Assembly: GCA_017475555.1 (NCBI GenBank)
Contig: JAFVFL010000019.1
Location: 62,001-126,000 of the forward strand
Source: Ruminococcus sp.
GTDB taxonomy: Bacteria; Bacillota; Clostridia; Oscillospirales; Ruminococcaceae
DNA length: 64,000 nt
Direction of reading: 5' to 3'
Both the position numbers and the translations under genes were made by a program. This document shows, in pieces, positions 17,002 to 26,011 of the stretch (position 1 is the stretch's first letter; each line of letters opens with the position of its first letter). The notes beneath the pieces were generated by a model. The model made no database searches. It was not told the origin of the DNA and saw only the letters and a program-made list of their open reading frames with translations.

Positions 17002-17517
17002 TCAGCGGTCAGTGTAAAAAATGCGTCCGCTTTCGAGGTTTTTTCTGTACCAGCAAGCCTTGGAGTAAAACAGATTCTCGTGCAGACATTTCCCGGCAGC
17101 GGAGCATTCCCGGTATTTTCCGCAGCAGCCGAATTTCTCCGACGGCTCAAAGTTTTTCACGTAGTATTCAAGGATATCCGTGAGAAAACGGCTGATATCT
17201 CCCGATACAGGGCTGATATCCGCATACACGTTCTTGTTGTCCGATGAAATGGCTCTCAGCTCACAGCCTGCGGGCATGGTGATATTTTCAAGCATTTTCC
17301 TGTTTGCCGTTACCCTGTAATACCCCGTCTTTTTTGCGATACTGAAATTGAACGCACGCTTTTTCACCTTTCCGGTCACCGGCTCACGCAGACTTGCTGA
17401 AACCGACGAGTCCTTGTTGGTGCTGAGCATTATGAAATTTTCCGGTGTATTGAACTCCCTTGCCGCACGGACGTTGAAATCCTCAATAAAGCCATTCAAG
17501 TCAAAACCTTCAGACAT
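17002..17517 (-). CDS. Conserved protein with C-terminal Cys-rich motif
   Basis: 171 aa, function not recognised. The first 125 residues look like a small mixed alpha/beta domain. The C-terminus holds a probable metal site (Cys131, Cys132, Cys138, Cys144, His146, Cys155) followed by YRKNLESGRIFY. I recall similar Cys-rich tails in clostridial exonuclease-type proteins, so this may be a DNA-binding partner of the exonuclease encoded upstream. The gene overlaps that exonuclease by 22 nt. Ribosome site GAGGTGG. Confidence 0.7.
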   Translation of the reverse strand: MSEGFDLNGFIEDFNVRAAREFNTPENFIMLSTNKDSSVSASLREPVTGKVKKRAFNFSIAKKTGYYRVTANRKMLENITMPAGCELRAISSDNKNVYADISPVSGDISRFLTDILEYYVKNFEPSEKFGCCGKYRECSAAGKCLHENLFYSKACWYRKNLESGRIFYTDR

Positions 17518-18422
17518 CTGAAAAAATCCACCTCTCTGATTATTCTGATACTGCCGCCGTTCTGTCTGAGCTCAGCGGCTTTTGCTATTTTTGCTCCGTA
17601 TTTTCCATTTTTCCAGCCGGAGCCTGCAATACTGCCCACTATCAGGTAATCCGTTTTTGTGCTTACCGTCCCCGTCACCTTACAGCCTGCTGAGGTCAGC
17701 ATTGAAGTAACCTCATCTCTTGTACCTATGCGGAAATCTCCGGTGAGTACGATATTTTTTCCTGCCGGGTCGATACTGTCACGCCCGCTGCATTCATCGT
17801 ACAGCTCCTGTCCGCCTGCAGCTGTCTCACGTACAGCCTTTCCGGTGTGCTTTGAGGAAACACCGGTATACAGCTTTTTCAGCTCCTGATAGCACTCGTG
17901 GTTAGCAAGGCAGTCATTCAGTGCCCGGTGTGCATTCTCATGACTTATATTGAAATGCTCAGTAAGGGTCGTTAGCTTTAAGTCCGGAGTATTGATATCA
18001 CATTTCTTCGCAAATGAAAACGTGTCGAGCAGGTCATTGGAAAACGGCGGCAGACCGAGTTTTATGCAGGTGTCATAGAGGATATTGCTGTCGTATGAGG
18101 CGATATTGTGACCGAGAATGACGTCACTTCCGATAAAGCTCAGGTATTCCGGGAGGATATCTGCTATTCCCGGTGCATTTTCCGTCATTTTGTCGGTTAT
18201 CCCGGTGAGCCGGGTTATGGCATTCGGAATGCTTCTTTTCGGTCTGACAAGGCTTGAAAATGTCTCTACAGGCTTGTCGCTGCGTACCCTGACGGCTGAA
18301 AGCTCGATTATCTCGCAGGTATAAATGCTCATTCCGGTCGTTTCAAGATCTATCACAGTGTAGTCGGACAAAAGCTCCGAAATGCTCTTTCCCTTAGAGG
18401 CTCTCTTCTTTTGTGTATTCAT
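17496..18422 (-). CDS. DEDDh exonuclease with BRCT domain
   Basis: 308-aa DnaQ-like 3'-5' exonuclease. ExoI is VIDLETTGMS, ExoII is LGHNIASYDSNIL, ExoIII is HRALNDCLA. A BRCT domain follows (GKNIVLTGDF...TDYLIVG, about residues 215-300). The domain order resembles stand-alone DNA polymerase III epsilon-like proteins used in repair. The ATG at 18422 overlaps the helicase stop (ATGA) and has GGAGGG upstream. Co-translation with a helicase points to DNA processing. Confidence 0.87.
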   Translation of the reverse strand: MNTQKKRASKGKSISELLSDYTVIDLETTGMSIYTCEIIELSAVRVRSDKPVETFSSLVRPKRSIPNAITRLTGITDKMTENAPGIADILPEYLSFIGSDVILGHNIASYDSNILYDTCIKLGLPPFSNDLLDTFSFAKKCDINTPDLKLTTLTEHFNISHENAHRALNDCLANHECYQELKKLYTGVSSKHTGKAVRETAAGGQELYDECSGRDSIDPAGKNIVLTGDFRIGTRDEVTSMLTSAGCKVTGTVSTKTDYLIVGSIAGSGWKNGKYGAKIAKAAELRQNGGSIRIIREVDFFRCLKVLT

Positions 18423-20674
18423 TTGTTTCCCTCCCTGATCCTGCCGCTCCAATCGCTGATACGCTGCTTAAATCCGTCGATATCGAGTATCCCGTATGCG
18501 AAGCCCTTCCGTACAAGCTCTTCCGGGACATACCTGTCATACTTCTCAAACAGCGGCACCTCATTCGGATATACGAGGTCAAGCGGCTCTGTGAGCCTTT
18601 CAGCCTCCTCGGACAGTACCCTGAAAAATTCTCCCGGCTCTGCGGTCATTCTGAACTGTATATAATATGGTCTTGCGGAGTCCATTCCCCTCAGTCCCAG
18701 TCTCCCGGCACATTTTATTTTCAGGAAACGCTCCATAGCAAAGAACGCATAGGTGCCGAGCCACGGGAACAGGCACCACATATCACCGCCGAGACAGATC
18801 AGCGGTTCTCTTGTTATCCCGGCACTGACGGCAGAATTCCTCGCCCTTTCGAGCCGTCCCACAGCGTTTTTCATAAGGTACGGATAAACTGTATCTTCGT
18901 CCAGCACCTGCCGCATACGCAGAAGTATCTTAGTGCTGATATCGCCCGGACAGTCGCCGAAATATGCCGGAACTCTGCCCTTTACCTGCTCACAGTACAC
19001 AAGCCGGCGTTTATGGTCTATCTCTTCAACGATCCAGACATGACCAGCAATTGCAAGCTTTTCACCTATCGGCGGCGGTGAGACTATCGTGCCAAGCTCC
19101 TGCGACTTCCACCGGACGGTGTACTCCTCGTTTTCCTGAAATACCGCATAGAACCGGAAGTTATTCACCACCTGCTCACCTGCGAGCCCGACAATGAGCC
19201 CGCCCTCCTCAGTTCGCTGCAAATGCTCCGTTTCAAGGAGGTGCCGCAGCAGCAGCTTGTAGTCCTCCTGTGTTATGCGGTGAAAATATTTCAGCGTCAG
19301 CACACGTGAAGCGAGCTGTGCCGGTGTAAGCTCCCCGGACGAAGCAAGTGTGCTCATGGTCTGGTGGTAAAGCAGGCTGAACGGCAGCCTGTTGAGCTTA
19401 GGCGGCTCGACCCACCGTTCCTCCCGGTACACCTGTATAAGTGCGATACCCTGTATCAGCTTCCACGGCACTGTCTCTGGCAGCATTGACCTCGGCTCAG
19501 GCATTTCCTCACGTATAACAAACCACATCTCCGGCGGAAGCTCACGTCTGCCTGTCCTGCCCATTCTCTGTAAGAATGACGACACAGTGAACGGCGAATC
19601 TATCTGAAAAGCCCTCTCAAGCCGTCCGATGTCTATTCCAAGCTCAAGAGTTGCGGTCGTAACGGTCGTCATGTAAACGTCCTCGTCCTTCATTGCGTCC
19701 TCGGCAGTTTCCCGGTATGCGGCTGAGAGGTTGCCGTGGTGTATGAGAAATCTGTCACGCTCATGGCGTGCCTCGCAGTAGGAGCGGAGAGTTGTTGTTA
19801 CTGCCTCGCACTCCTCCCGTGAATTAACGAAAACAAGACATTTTTTGCCTCTTGTATGCTCGAAGATGTATCCAATTCCGGGGTCTGCGTGCTCAGGAGC
19901 CTTGTCTGTTGCACTGTCAAGCTCAGGAAGTGCTTTTTTTGCCGCTTCTGAGGAGCCTTCCGTATTATTTTCGTTTGCGATATAGAAATGCTCCATTGAT
20001 ATCCGCCACCTTGCAGGCGGAGCATCTATTTTCGGTATCACCGTACCTCTGCCCGTACCGGCGGCTATGAAGTCTCCGGCAGCCTCCGGGTCGCCGATGG
20101 TTGCAGAAAGACCGATACGCCGTGGGTTTACGCCGGCAAGCCTTGACAGCCGCTCGATCAGGCACAGCGTCTGTCCGCCACGGTCGCCTCTCATCAGCGA
20201 GTGTACCTCGTCAATGACGATGTATCTCAGACCACCGAAAAGCTTCGGCAGCATAGCGTGTCTGCGGATAAGCATAGCTTCGAGGGATTCCGGAGTTATC
20301 TGCAATATCCCGGACGGTTTTTTCAGCATTTTCGATTTATGGGACTGTGCAACATCTCCGTGCCAGTGCCAGACCGGTATGCCCGCCTCCTCACAAAGCT
20401 CTGTAAGCCGGCGGAACTGGTCGTTGATAAGCGATTTCAAGGGACCTAAGTATATTGCACCGACCGACGACGGCGGATCCTCCCACAGCTGTGTGAGTAT
20501 CGGAAAAAACGCAGCCTCGGTCTTTCCGGAGGCAGTCGAGGCGGTCAGAAGTACATTTTCATCTGTGTTGAAGATCGCATCGCCTGCGGCAGCCTGTATT
20601 GCCCGGAGAGATTCCCAGCCGCTTCTGTAGATATGATCCTGTATGAATGGTGCGTATCTGTCAAAAACGTTCAT
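18419..20674 (-). CDS. DEAD/DEAH-box helicase (Lhr/BrxH-like)
   Basis: 751-aa superfamily 2 helicase. Walker A TASTASGKTEAAF (Lys51), DEVH box 155-158, motif III SATIGDP, and QRMGRTGRR. The long C-terminal region (after about residue 430) is not a standard RecQ or UvrB domain. Upstream by 11 nt is a DUF2791 ATPase, the same partner pairing as BrxD-BrxHI in BREX systems. No PglZ, BrxL or methylase lies next to it. Ribosome site AAGGG. Confidence 0.85.
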   Translation of the reverse strand: MNVFDRYAPFIQDHIYRSGWESLRAIQAAAGDAIFNTDENVLLTASTASGKTEAAFFPILTQLWEDPPSSVGAIYLGPLKSLINDQFRRLTELCEEAGIPVWHWHGDVAQSHKSKMLKKPSGILQITPESLEAMLIRRHAMLPKLFGGLRYIVIDEVHSLMRGDRGGQTLCLIERLSRLAGVNPRRIGLSATIGDPEAAGDFIAAGTGRGTVIPKIDAPPARWRISMEHFYIANENNTEGSSEAAKKALPELDSATDKAPEHADPGIGYIFEHTRGKKCLVFVNSREECEAVTTTLRSYCEARHERDRFLIHHGNLSAAYRETAEDAMKDEDVYMTTVTTATLELGIDIGRLERAFQIDSPFTVSSFLQRMGRTGRRELPPEMWFVIREEMPEPRSMLPETVPWKLIQGIALIQVYREERWVEPPKLNRLPFSLLYHQTMSTLASSGELTPAQLASRVLTLKYFHRITQEDYKLLLRHLLETEHLQRTEEGGLIVGLAGEQVVNNFRFYAVFQENEEYTVRWKSQELGTIVSPPPIGEKLAIAGHVWIVEEIDHKRRLVYCEQVKGRVPAYFGDCPGDISTKILLRMRQVLDEDTVYPYLMKNAVGRLERARNSAVSAGITREPLICLGGDMWCLFPWLGTYAFFAMERFLKIKCAGRLGLRGMDSARPYYIQFRMTAEPGEFFRVLSEEAERLTEPLDLVYPNEVPLFEKYDRYVPEELVRKGFAYGILDIDGFKQRISDWSGRIREGNK

Positions 20675-20685
20675 AGCTCTGCCCT

Positions 20686-22002
20686 TTATATATCAAATTC
20701 CGCAAAATCCGGGTCTGTGCCGTCCTCATTATCTGACGAGCCGGCGAATTGCAGCTTTTCCTCACCGAGTATCTCAGCCGTGGTCATATCCGGATACTGC
20801 TGGCGGATATCGAGCAGGCTGATGAAGTCACGGATGACCTCACGGGGAGTTATGTGGCTGTCAGAGCCTATCCTGCCGAATTCAAGCTTTATGAACATGA
20901 CAAGCTCCTCCTGGGTAATGGTCTGCTCGTAGCCGTAGAGCTGGGCATGGATATCTGAAAGCTTTTCCGTCAGCACAAGAAGCTCCTCATAGGTCAGCGG
21001 AACGAGCGGTATCACCGGAGAATTCAAGTCCTTTATGCCGTCTCTGCTGAATCTGCTGCCGGCAAGCCTTGACCGGAGAGCCTCATAGCTGTACACGCCC
21101 CGGCGTGTGTCCTCGATACACTGTGGTGTACCGCACATTATTATTCCGAGGCAGTGAGCCTTGCCCTGCAGCGTGTCATTGTACATCGTGAGTATCTTTT
21201 CGTAATTGTTCTGCCGGGTGATGCTGTTGGGTATCTTATATATGTTCACAAGCTCATCGACAAGCACAAGAAGTCCGCTGTAGCCGGCTTTTTTCAGGAA
21301 TACTGCGAAAATCTTCACGTATTCATACCAGTCGTCGTCAGTGATGATGATATTCACTCCGAGGTCGTGTCTGGCTTCGGTCTTTGTCGGATATTCTCCC
21401 CTGAACCACTTCGCCACACGCCCCTTCCGGTCATCATCTCCGGCAACGCACGCATGGTAGTATTCCGTCAGCAGCTTTGCAAAATCAAAGCCATGTACAA
21501 GCTCGCTCAGTGCTCCTGTTACCTCATAAATTTTCCTTTCAACAGCTGCACTCAGCTCCGGAGAATCCGGTGCAGCGCCTGTTTCTGCGGCAGTTTCGGT
21601 CTGCACAGCACTTATCCATCGGTCGAGTATAAGCGTAAGAGCACCGCCCTCCGGACGGGTCTTAGTGGACATATTCCTGACAAGCTCCTTGTATGTCGCA
21701 AGTCCCTGACCCTTATTGCCCTGCAATCTCCGCTCCGGCGAAAGATCGGCATCCATAACGACAAAGCCCCTGTCCATGACGTGACTTCTTATGGTTTGCA
21801 GCAGGAAGCTCTTGCCGCTTCCGTAACGCCCCATAATAAAGCGGAATGAAGCACCGCCGTCCTCGATAATATCGACGTCACTGAGCAGAGCCTTTATCTC
21901 GTCCTCTCTGCCGACTGTGATGTATGGAAGACCTGTTCTCGGCACAACTCCGCCCTTTAGGGAATTTATGACCGCCGAGGCGATCCTTTTTGGAATTTTC
22001 AT
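20686..22002 (-). CDS. BrxC/BrxD-family P-loop ATPase (DUF2791)
   Basis: 438-aa ATPase. Walker A GRYGSGKS near residue 60; DADLSPERRLQG and KTRPEGGAL are family hallmarks; Walker B is LLVLVDELVNIY. BrxD partners a helicase in BREX phage-defence systems, and free-standing ATPase-helicase pairs also occur in Firmicutes with TerB-type proteins. Here no TerB gene is adjacent. I use ATG 22002 with AGGGGTG before it rather than GTG 22011. It is the first gene of a four-gene minus-strand operon. Confidence 0.83.
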   Translation of the reverse strand: MKIPKRIASAVINSLKGGVVPRTGLPYITVGREDEIKALLSDVDIIEDGGASFRFIMGRYGSGKSFLLQTIRSHVMDRGFVVMDADLSPERRLQGNKGQGLATYKELVRNMSTKTRPEGGALTLILDRWISAVQTETAAETGAAPDSPELSAAVERKIYEVTGALSELVHGFDFAKLLTEYYHACVAGDDDRKGRVAKWFRGEYPTKTEARHDLGVNIIITDDDWYEYVKIFAVFLKKAGYSGLLVLVDELVNIYKIPNSITRQNNYEKILTMYNDTLQGKAHCLGIIMCGTPQCIEDTRRGVYSYEALRSRLAGSRFSRDGIKDLNSPVIPLVPLTYEELLVLTEKLSDIHAQLYGYEQTITQEELVMFIKLEFGRIGSDSHITPREVIRDFISLLDIRQQYPDMTTAEILGEEKLQFAGSSDNEDGTDPDFAEFDI

Positions 22003-22032
22003 ATCATGCACCCCTGAGTATCATTTAAAGAT

Positions 22033-22061
22033 ATTATAGCATATTTGTTCTCGATTATCAA
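22033..22061 (-). promoter_or_regulatory. Promoter of the BrxD-like/helicase operon
   Basis: Minus strand TTGATA (22061-22056), 17-nt spacer, TATAAT (22038-22033). Leader of about 30 nt. Confidence 0.75.
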
Positions 22062-22096
22062 GGGCTTTTGGCATATTTCACAGAAATTTGCCTGTC

Positions 22097-22130
22097 AAAA
22101 AAGGCGTATCAACGAAGATACGCCTTTTTA
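22097..22130 (-). terminator. Terminator of the ftsEX-peptidase operon
   Basis: GGCGTATC and GATACGCC pair (loop AACGAA) with A and T runs on both sides; it directly follows the S41 gene stop. Confidence 0.9.
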
Positions 22131-23312
22131 TCACTGGATACCGGCTGTCAGTATATCTGCGGTCATAAGCTCAACTGCTGCATTGAACTGAGTGTCCGTA
22201 CCATCGTCAGCCAGCTCTGCCGGAACGTCAGGCGTTATGCCGACTGTATTGAATGACCCGGAGATCTCTGTTCTCAGCTCTGCGACAGTGAGTATGACTG
22301 CACCCCCGCTTATAAGCTCATTTGCGGTCTGCATGGTACCCTTGCCGGCTGTCTGTGTGCCGATCACTGACGCCCCTCCGAAGTCCCTGAGTGCAGCTGC
22401 GAAAAGCTCTGCCGCACCGGCAGTATTTTCGTTCACGATAACCGACATAGGCAGCGAGATAGCCGATTCATCGGAGTATATCACAGTTTCAGAGCTGCCG
22501 TCTGTGTACTCAGCCGTAGCGATGACTCCCTCCGGAAGCAGCGGGTCAAGGCATTGCTCAAGCACGGAGACAAGCTCGCTGCTGTTGCCGCGCAGATCGA
22601 AGATGAAGCCCTGTGCTCCGTTGGAGCTGAGACGTTCGAGTACATCAATGAACTGCTCCGGGGTATTCTGCTTAAAGCCGCTGATCTTTATATAACCTAT
22701 GCGGCTGCTGAGCATTTCGCCTGTAACGGTGACGACCTCGATCGATTGCCGTATAAAGGTATACTCCTTGTCAACTCCTCCACGGCGTATCGTCAGCGTG
22801 ATAGGAGAGCCCTCGGTACCGCGCATTGCCTCTACCGATTCGATAAAGCCAAGCTCCTTCACATCAACTCCCTCGACGAAGGTTATCATGTCCCCCTCGA
22901 CGATACCCGATTCAGTGGCAGGGGATTCGGGAAGTATCTCAGAAATGCAGATATATCCGCTCTCGTCCTCAGAAAGAGTAAAGCCAAGCCCGACCACGTT
23001 TCCGGAGTTGTTGTTCTGCTCGGTGATATATTCGTCCTCAGTCAGAAAACGTGAATACTTGTCCCCGATACCCGAAACATAGCCCTTTAATATGCCGTCG
23101 CTTAGCTTATTCTCATCTATTTTGCCGTAATAATTCTCTCTGACATAGCTGTCGAGCAGCTCAAGTGAGCTGTATTTCCGTGCTTTTTCATTCACGTCCA
23201 TCACCTTGCGGTTATAGCTCTGGAGCGAGAAAAAGGAGGTGAGTATAAAGGTTATCGCAGCGGAAATTGCCATAAGAGCGATCGCAAGTCCAAGGCTTAT
23301 CTTTTTGTTCAT
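22131..23312 (-). CDS. S41-family carboxyl-terminal protease homologue lacking the nucleophile
   Basis: 393 aa. N-terminal membrane anchor, helical region, PDZ domain (about 105-185) and S41 core. CtpA/Prc enzymes have an SASASE-type motif whose third position is the catalytic Ser. Here the segment reads NENTAGAAELF, with Gly (codon GGT) at that position; the downstream Asp and the Lys in AGKGTMQ are kept at the usual spacing. The DLRxNxGG motif is also altered (DLRGNSSE). The protein may thus be a regulator or scaffold rather than a protease. It lies at the end of the ftsE-ftsX-M23 operon, where an active Ctp is common. Confidence 0.88.
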   Translation of the reverse strand: MNKKISLGLAIALMAISAAITFILTSFFSLQSYNRKVMDVNEKARKYSSLELLDSYVRENYYGKIDENKLSDGILKGYVSGIGDKYSRFLTEDEYITEQNNNSGNVVGLGFTLSEDESGYICISEILPESPATESGIVEGDMITFVEGVDVKELGFIESVEAMRGTEGSPITLTIRRGGVDKEYTFIRQSIEVVTVTGEMLSSRIGYIKISGFKQNTPEQFIDVLERLSSNGAQGFIFDLRGNSSELVSVLEQCLDPLLPEGVIATAEYTDGSSETVIYSDESAISLPMSVIVNENTAGAAELFAAALRDFGGASVIGTQTAGKGTMQTANELISGGAVILTVAELRTEISGSFNTVGITPDVPAELADDGTDTQFNAAVELMTADILTAGIQ

Positions 23313-23352
23313 CACATCATCACTTTCAATATTTTATTTCAGCAAACAAAGC

Positions 23353-23379
23353 AAGGCAGGAAGAAGCTCCTCCCGCCTT
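23353..23379 (-). other. Weak hairpin between the M23 and S41 genes
   Basis: On the minus strand AAGGCGGGAGGA pairs with TCTTCCTGCCTT (two G-U pairs), followed by an imperfect T-rich stretch. It may reduce read-through into the S41 gene. Confidence 0.4.
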
Positions 23380-23391
23380 ATGTATCCTTTG

Positions 23392-25113
23392 TCACGGATT
23401 AACGTAGCTTGTCGGGTCTACCTGAGAGCCGTTCACACGCACCTCAAAGTGCAGATGAGCACCGGTCGAATAGCCTGTAGAGCCGATGACACCGATAACA
23501 TCGCCCTGTGAGACATAGTCGCCAACGGAAACGGTGGCGTATTTCAGATGTCCGTAAAGAGTGGAGTATGTGCCGTCATGAGCGATAACGACATAGTTTC
23601 CGTAGCCGCCGCCGCAACCGCAGCTGTAGGATTTTGCGTAGTCATGAGTGCAGCTGTTGTTGACATAAACGACAGAGCCGGAGCGTGAAGCTACCGCAGA
23701 GCCGCCGCTTATACCGGCATCGCCGATATCTATGCCCTTATGCGTGGTACCCCAGCGGGCACCGAAATAGCTTGAAATATAGCTGAATCCGGGTGCAGGC
23801 CATGCAAAGCCGGACGATGAAACTGTAGGAGTTGTCGTTGCAGCCGGAACAGAGGGAGTTACGGTCTGGTTGTTGAGAGACGCAGCCGCAGCTTTCTCAG
23901 CCTCCTGCTGTGCAACCCGCATTGCCTCCTCCTCAGCTGCCTTTTTCGCAGCCGCAGCCGCAGCCTGCTTTGCAGCCTCTTCCTCCTCAGCCTTCTTGCG
24001 TGCCTCCTCAAGAGCCTTCTGAGCCTCTTCCTCAGCCGCCTTCTGTGCCGCAATACGTGCAGCCTCCTCAGCAGCCTTTCTCGCAGCCTCCTCAGCGGCT
24101 TTTCTTTCAGCCTCAGCCGCAGCCTTCTTTGCAGCAGCCTCCTCGGCAGCCTTTCTTGCAGCCTCCTCAGCCTTCTTTGCAGCAGCCTCCTCAGCAGCCT
24201 TCTTAGCTACCTCTCTTGCGTACTCCTGCTCACGCTCATATCTTGCCTGAGCCTCAGCGATACGCCGCTGTATTTCAGCCTCCTCAGCGTCAAGTGCAGC
24301 CTGCTCCTGCTCGATCTGCTCCTTGCTCCTGCTCAGAGCCTCCTGATCCATAGCAAGCTTGTCGATAATGTCCTGAGTATTCTGCATTTTCTCGTTGAGA
24401 GATGCGATATCCGCTTCCTTCTCAGCCTTACGCTTTTCCTGCTCCTCAAGCTTCAGCTGGAGATTGAGCCGCTCAGTCTCGATATCCTTTTTGGATTTTT
24501 CGAGCGAATCTATCTCATCGAGGATATTGTTTATCAGCTCGTCGTCATACTCGGCGATACGGTTCACCATCTGCACTCTTGACATCATGTCATAGAAGCT
24601 TGCAGAGCCAAGAAGCACAGACGCAAGGTTGTCGTTGCCTGTGACATACATTGCACACAGCCTCTGCTTGAACAGCTCCACATTCTCGTCTATCGCAGCC
24701 TGCTGGTCTACGATGTCCTGATCGAGCTGACGGATATTGTTCTCAGCCGTAGTTATGTCCTCGCCTATCTGGTCAAGCTCAGTATTGAGCAGCTGGATAT
24801 TCTCCTGGATAAGCGATATCTGCTCGATAAGGGTAGCCTGATAAGCCTTTTCGTTCTCCTTGTCGCCCTCAAGTGATGTTATCTGAGACTCAAGCTCCTT
24901 TATCTGCTCGTCATTCTCCTTACGCTGCTCCTGTATCTGGCTTATGGTCTTTGCTGACAGAGGCTGCTCCTCTCTCGACTTTACCGAATAGGCTGTGACG
25001 ATGCCGAGTGATACGGCTGCACAGGTGATGAACGACAGTGTCTTTTTTATGATATGTAAATTCTTCATTTTGGTCAGCTTTCCGCCGATGACTCCTTTCA
25101 GTTTATCATACAT
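23392..25113 (-). CDS. Murein hydrolase with coiled coil and M23 domain (EnvC/CwlO-like)
   Basis: 573-aa secreted or anchored protein. A hydrophobic segment (about 25-45) is followed by a long coiled coil (60-290), an Ala/Glu/Lys-rich low-complexity helix (300-430), a short Pro/Thr linker and a C-terminal M23 endopeptidase. The zinc ligands are intact (HKGIDIG and HLHFEV). FtsEX gates such hydrolases across the membrane; it lies directly downstream of ftsX, with an 8-nt overlap. ATG 25113 has GGAGA upstream; an alternative ATG at 25068 would shorten the N-terminus. Confidence 0.9.
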   Translation of the reverse strand: MYDKLKGVIGGKLTKMKNLHIIKKTLSFITCAAVSLGIVTAYSVKSREEQPLSAKTISQIQEQRKENDEQIKELESQITSLEGDKENEKAYQATLIEQISLIQENIQLLNTELDQIGEDITTAENNIRQLDQDIVDQQAAIDENVELFKQRLCAMYVTGNDNLASVLLGSASFYDMMSRVQMVNRIAEYDDELINNILDEIDSLEKSKKDIETERLNLQLKLEEQEKRKAEKEADIASLNEKMQNTQDIIDKLAMDQEALSRSKEQIEQEQAALDAEEAEIQRRIAEAQARYEREQEYAREVAKKAAEEAAAKKAEEAARKAAEEAAAKKAAAEAERKAAEEAARKAAEEAARIAAQKAAEEEAQKALEEARKKAEEEEAAKQAAAAAAKKAAEEEAMRVAQQEAEKAAAASLNNQTVTPSVPAATTTPTVSSSGFAWPAPGFSYISSYFGARWGTTHKGIDIGDAGISGGSAVASRSGSVVYVNNSCTHDYAKSYSCGCGGGYGNYVVIAHDGTYSTLYGHLKYATVSVGDYVSQGDVIGVIGSTGYSTGAHLHFEVRVNGSQVDPTSYVNP

Positions 25114-26011
25114 CAAGATGTCTCCGTGTGCTCACAACGCTGCCTATCGCTCCAACGAGAGCACCGACAGCAAGATATGAGACTGCTACTGTAACACGGA
25201 TATTCTCAAATGGTATAAGACTTCCGATACCAAAGGCATTCATGAGAGCACCCTGCTCATGCATTATCCGGTATACCGCTTTGTACACCGCCCACGTTAT
25301 GAAGAATGCACCAGCACCTGCAAAGAAGCCGGTAACAAGTCCCTCCACAAAGAACGGAGTGCGGATAAAGGCATTTGTCGCACCAACGTACTTCATTATC
25401 TGTATTTCCTCACGGCGTGAGAAAACGCTCGCCTTTGTCGTATTTGATATCATTATCATGGAGACCGCCGCAAGAGCGATTATTATAGCTCCTGCGATAA
25501 GGGTAACGACCTGCCGCAGCTCCCTGAGGAACTCTGCTACCTGAGTAGATGAGCTTGCATTCTGGACGTACTCCAGATTCGCGATATCCTCGGTGGTAAG
25601 CTCGATAGTGTCGATATTCCAGACAGTGACACTGAAGCCGTCCGGCATGAAGTCATAGCCGTCGATATAGCTGAAGATAGCCTGACCCTTTGTTATCTGG
25701 CTCTGCATACGTGCATAAGCCTGTTCCTTTGAGATATACTCGACTCTCTCGACGTTCTCTATCTCGTAGAGCCTGTCGGAGAATGTCGAAACGACGTCCT
25801 TCGGAGTATCCGGGTCAAGGTATACTGCGATCTCGTTCTGGCTTCCCAGACCGAGTATCATTGAGTTCATATTCACATAGAACAGCACTGAGATACCCAC
25901 AAGAAGAAGTGATATCAGCAGCACGCAAAACGTTGCGAACGCCATCATCTTGTTCTTCCAGATATTCTCTATTCCCTGTCCGGCGAGATATTTAAGTCCG
26001 CTCAGCTTCAT
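25106..26011 (-). CDS. ftsX: Cell division protein FtsX
   Basis: 301-aa permease-like protein with four membrane helices (about 25-50, 170-195, 225-250, 275-295) and an extracellular domain after the first. It pairs with FtsE to activate a peptidoglycan hydrolase at division or growth sites. ATG 26011 overlaps the ftsE stop. The last segment VSTRRHLDV is cytoplasmic. Confidence 0.95.
   Translation of the reverse strand: MKLSGLKYLAGQGIENIWKNKMMAFATFCVLLISLLLVGISVLFYVNMNSMILGLGSQNEIAVYLDPDTPKDVVSTFSDRLYEIENVERVEYISKEQAYARMQSQITKGQAIFSYIDGYDFMPDGFSVTVWNIDTIELTTEDIANLEYVQNASSSTQVAEFLRELRQVVTLIAGAIIIALAAVSMIMISNTTKASVFSRREEIQIMKYVGATNAFIRTPFFVEGLVTGFFAGAGAFFITWAVYKAVYRIMHEQGALMNAFGIGSLIPFENIRVTVAVSYLAVGALVGAIGSVVSTRRHLDV

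Noticed and set aside
17002..22002. A complete BREX phage-defence system
   Set aside because: Only the ATPase and helicase types are present; PglZ, BrxL and a BREX methylase are missing, and the C5 methyltransferase at 51 kb is 30 kb away with its own promoter.
23859..24206. Arg-rich and Gln/Pro-rich reading frames in the 23.9-24.2 kb region
   Set aside because: They are alternative-frame readings of the Ala/Glu/Lys-rich helix of the M23 protein; composition is dictated by GCC/GAG/AAG repeats and no ribosome site is present.
23900..24220. Repetitive DNA resembling a tandem array
   Set aside because: The repeats are codon-level low complexity of the coding region, irregular in length, with no spacer-repeat pattern of a CRISPR array.
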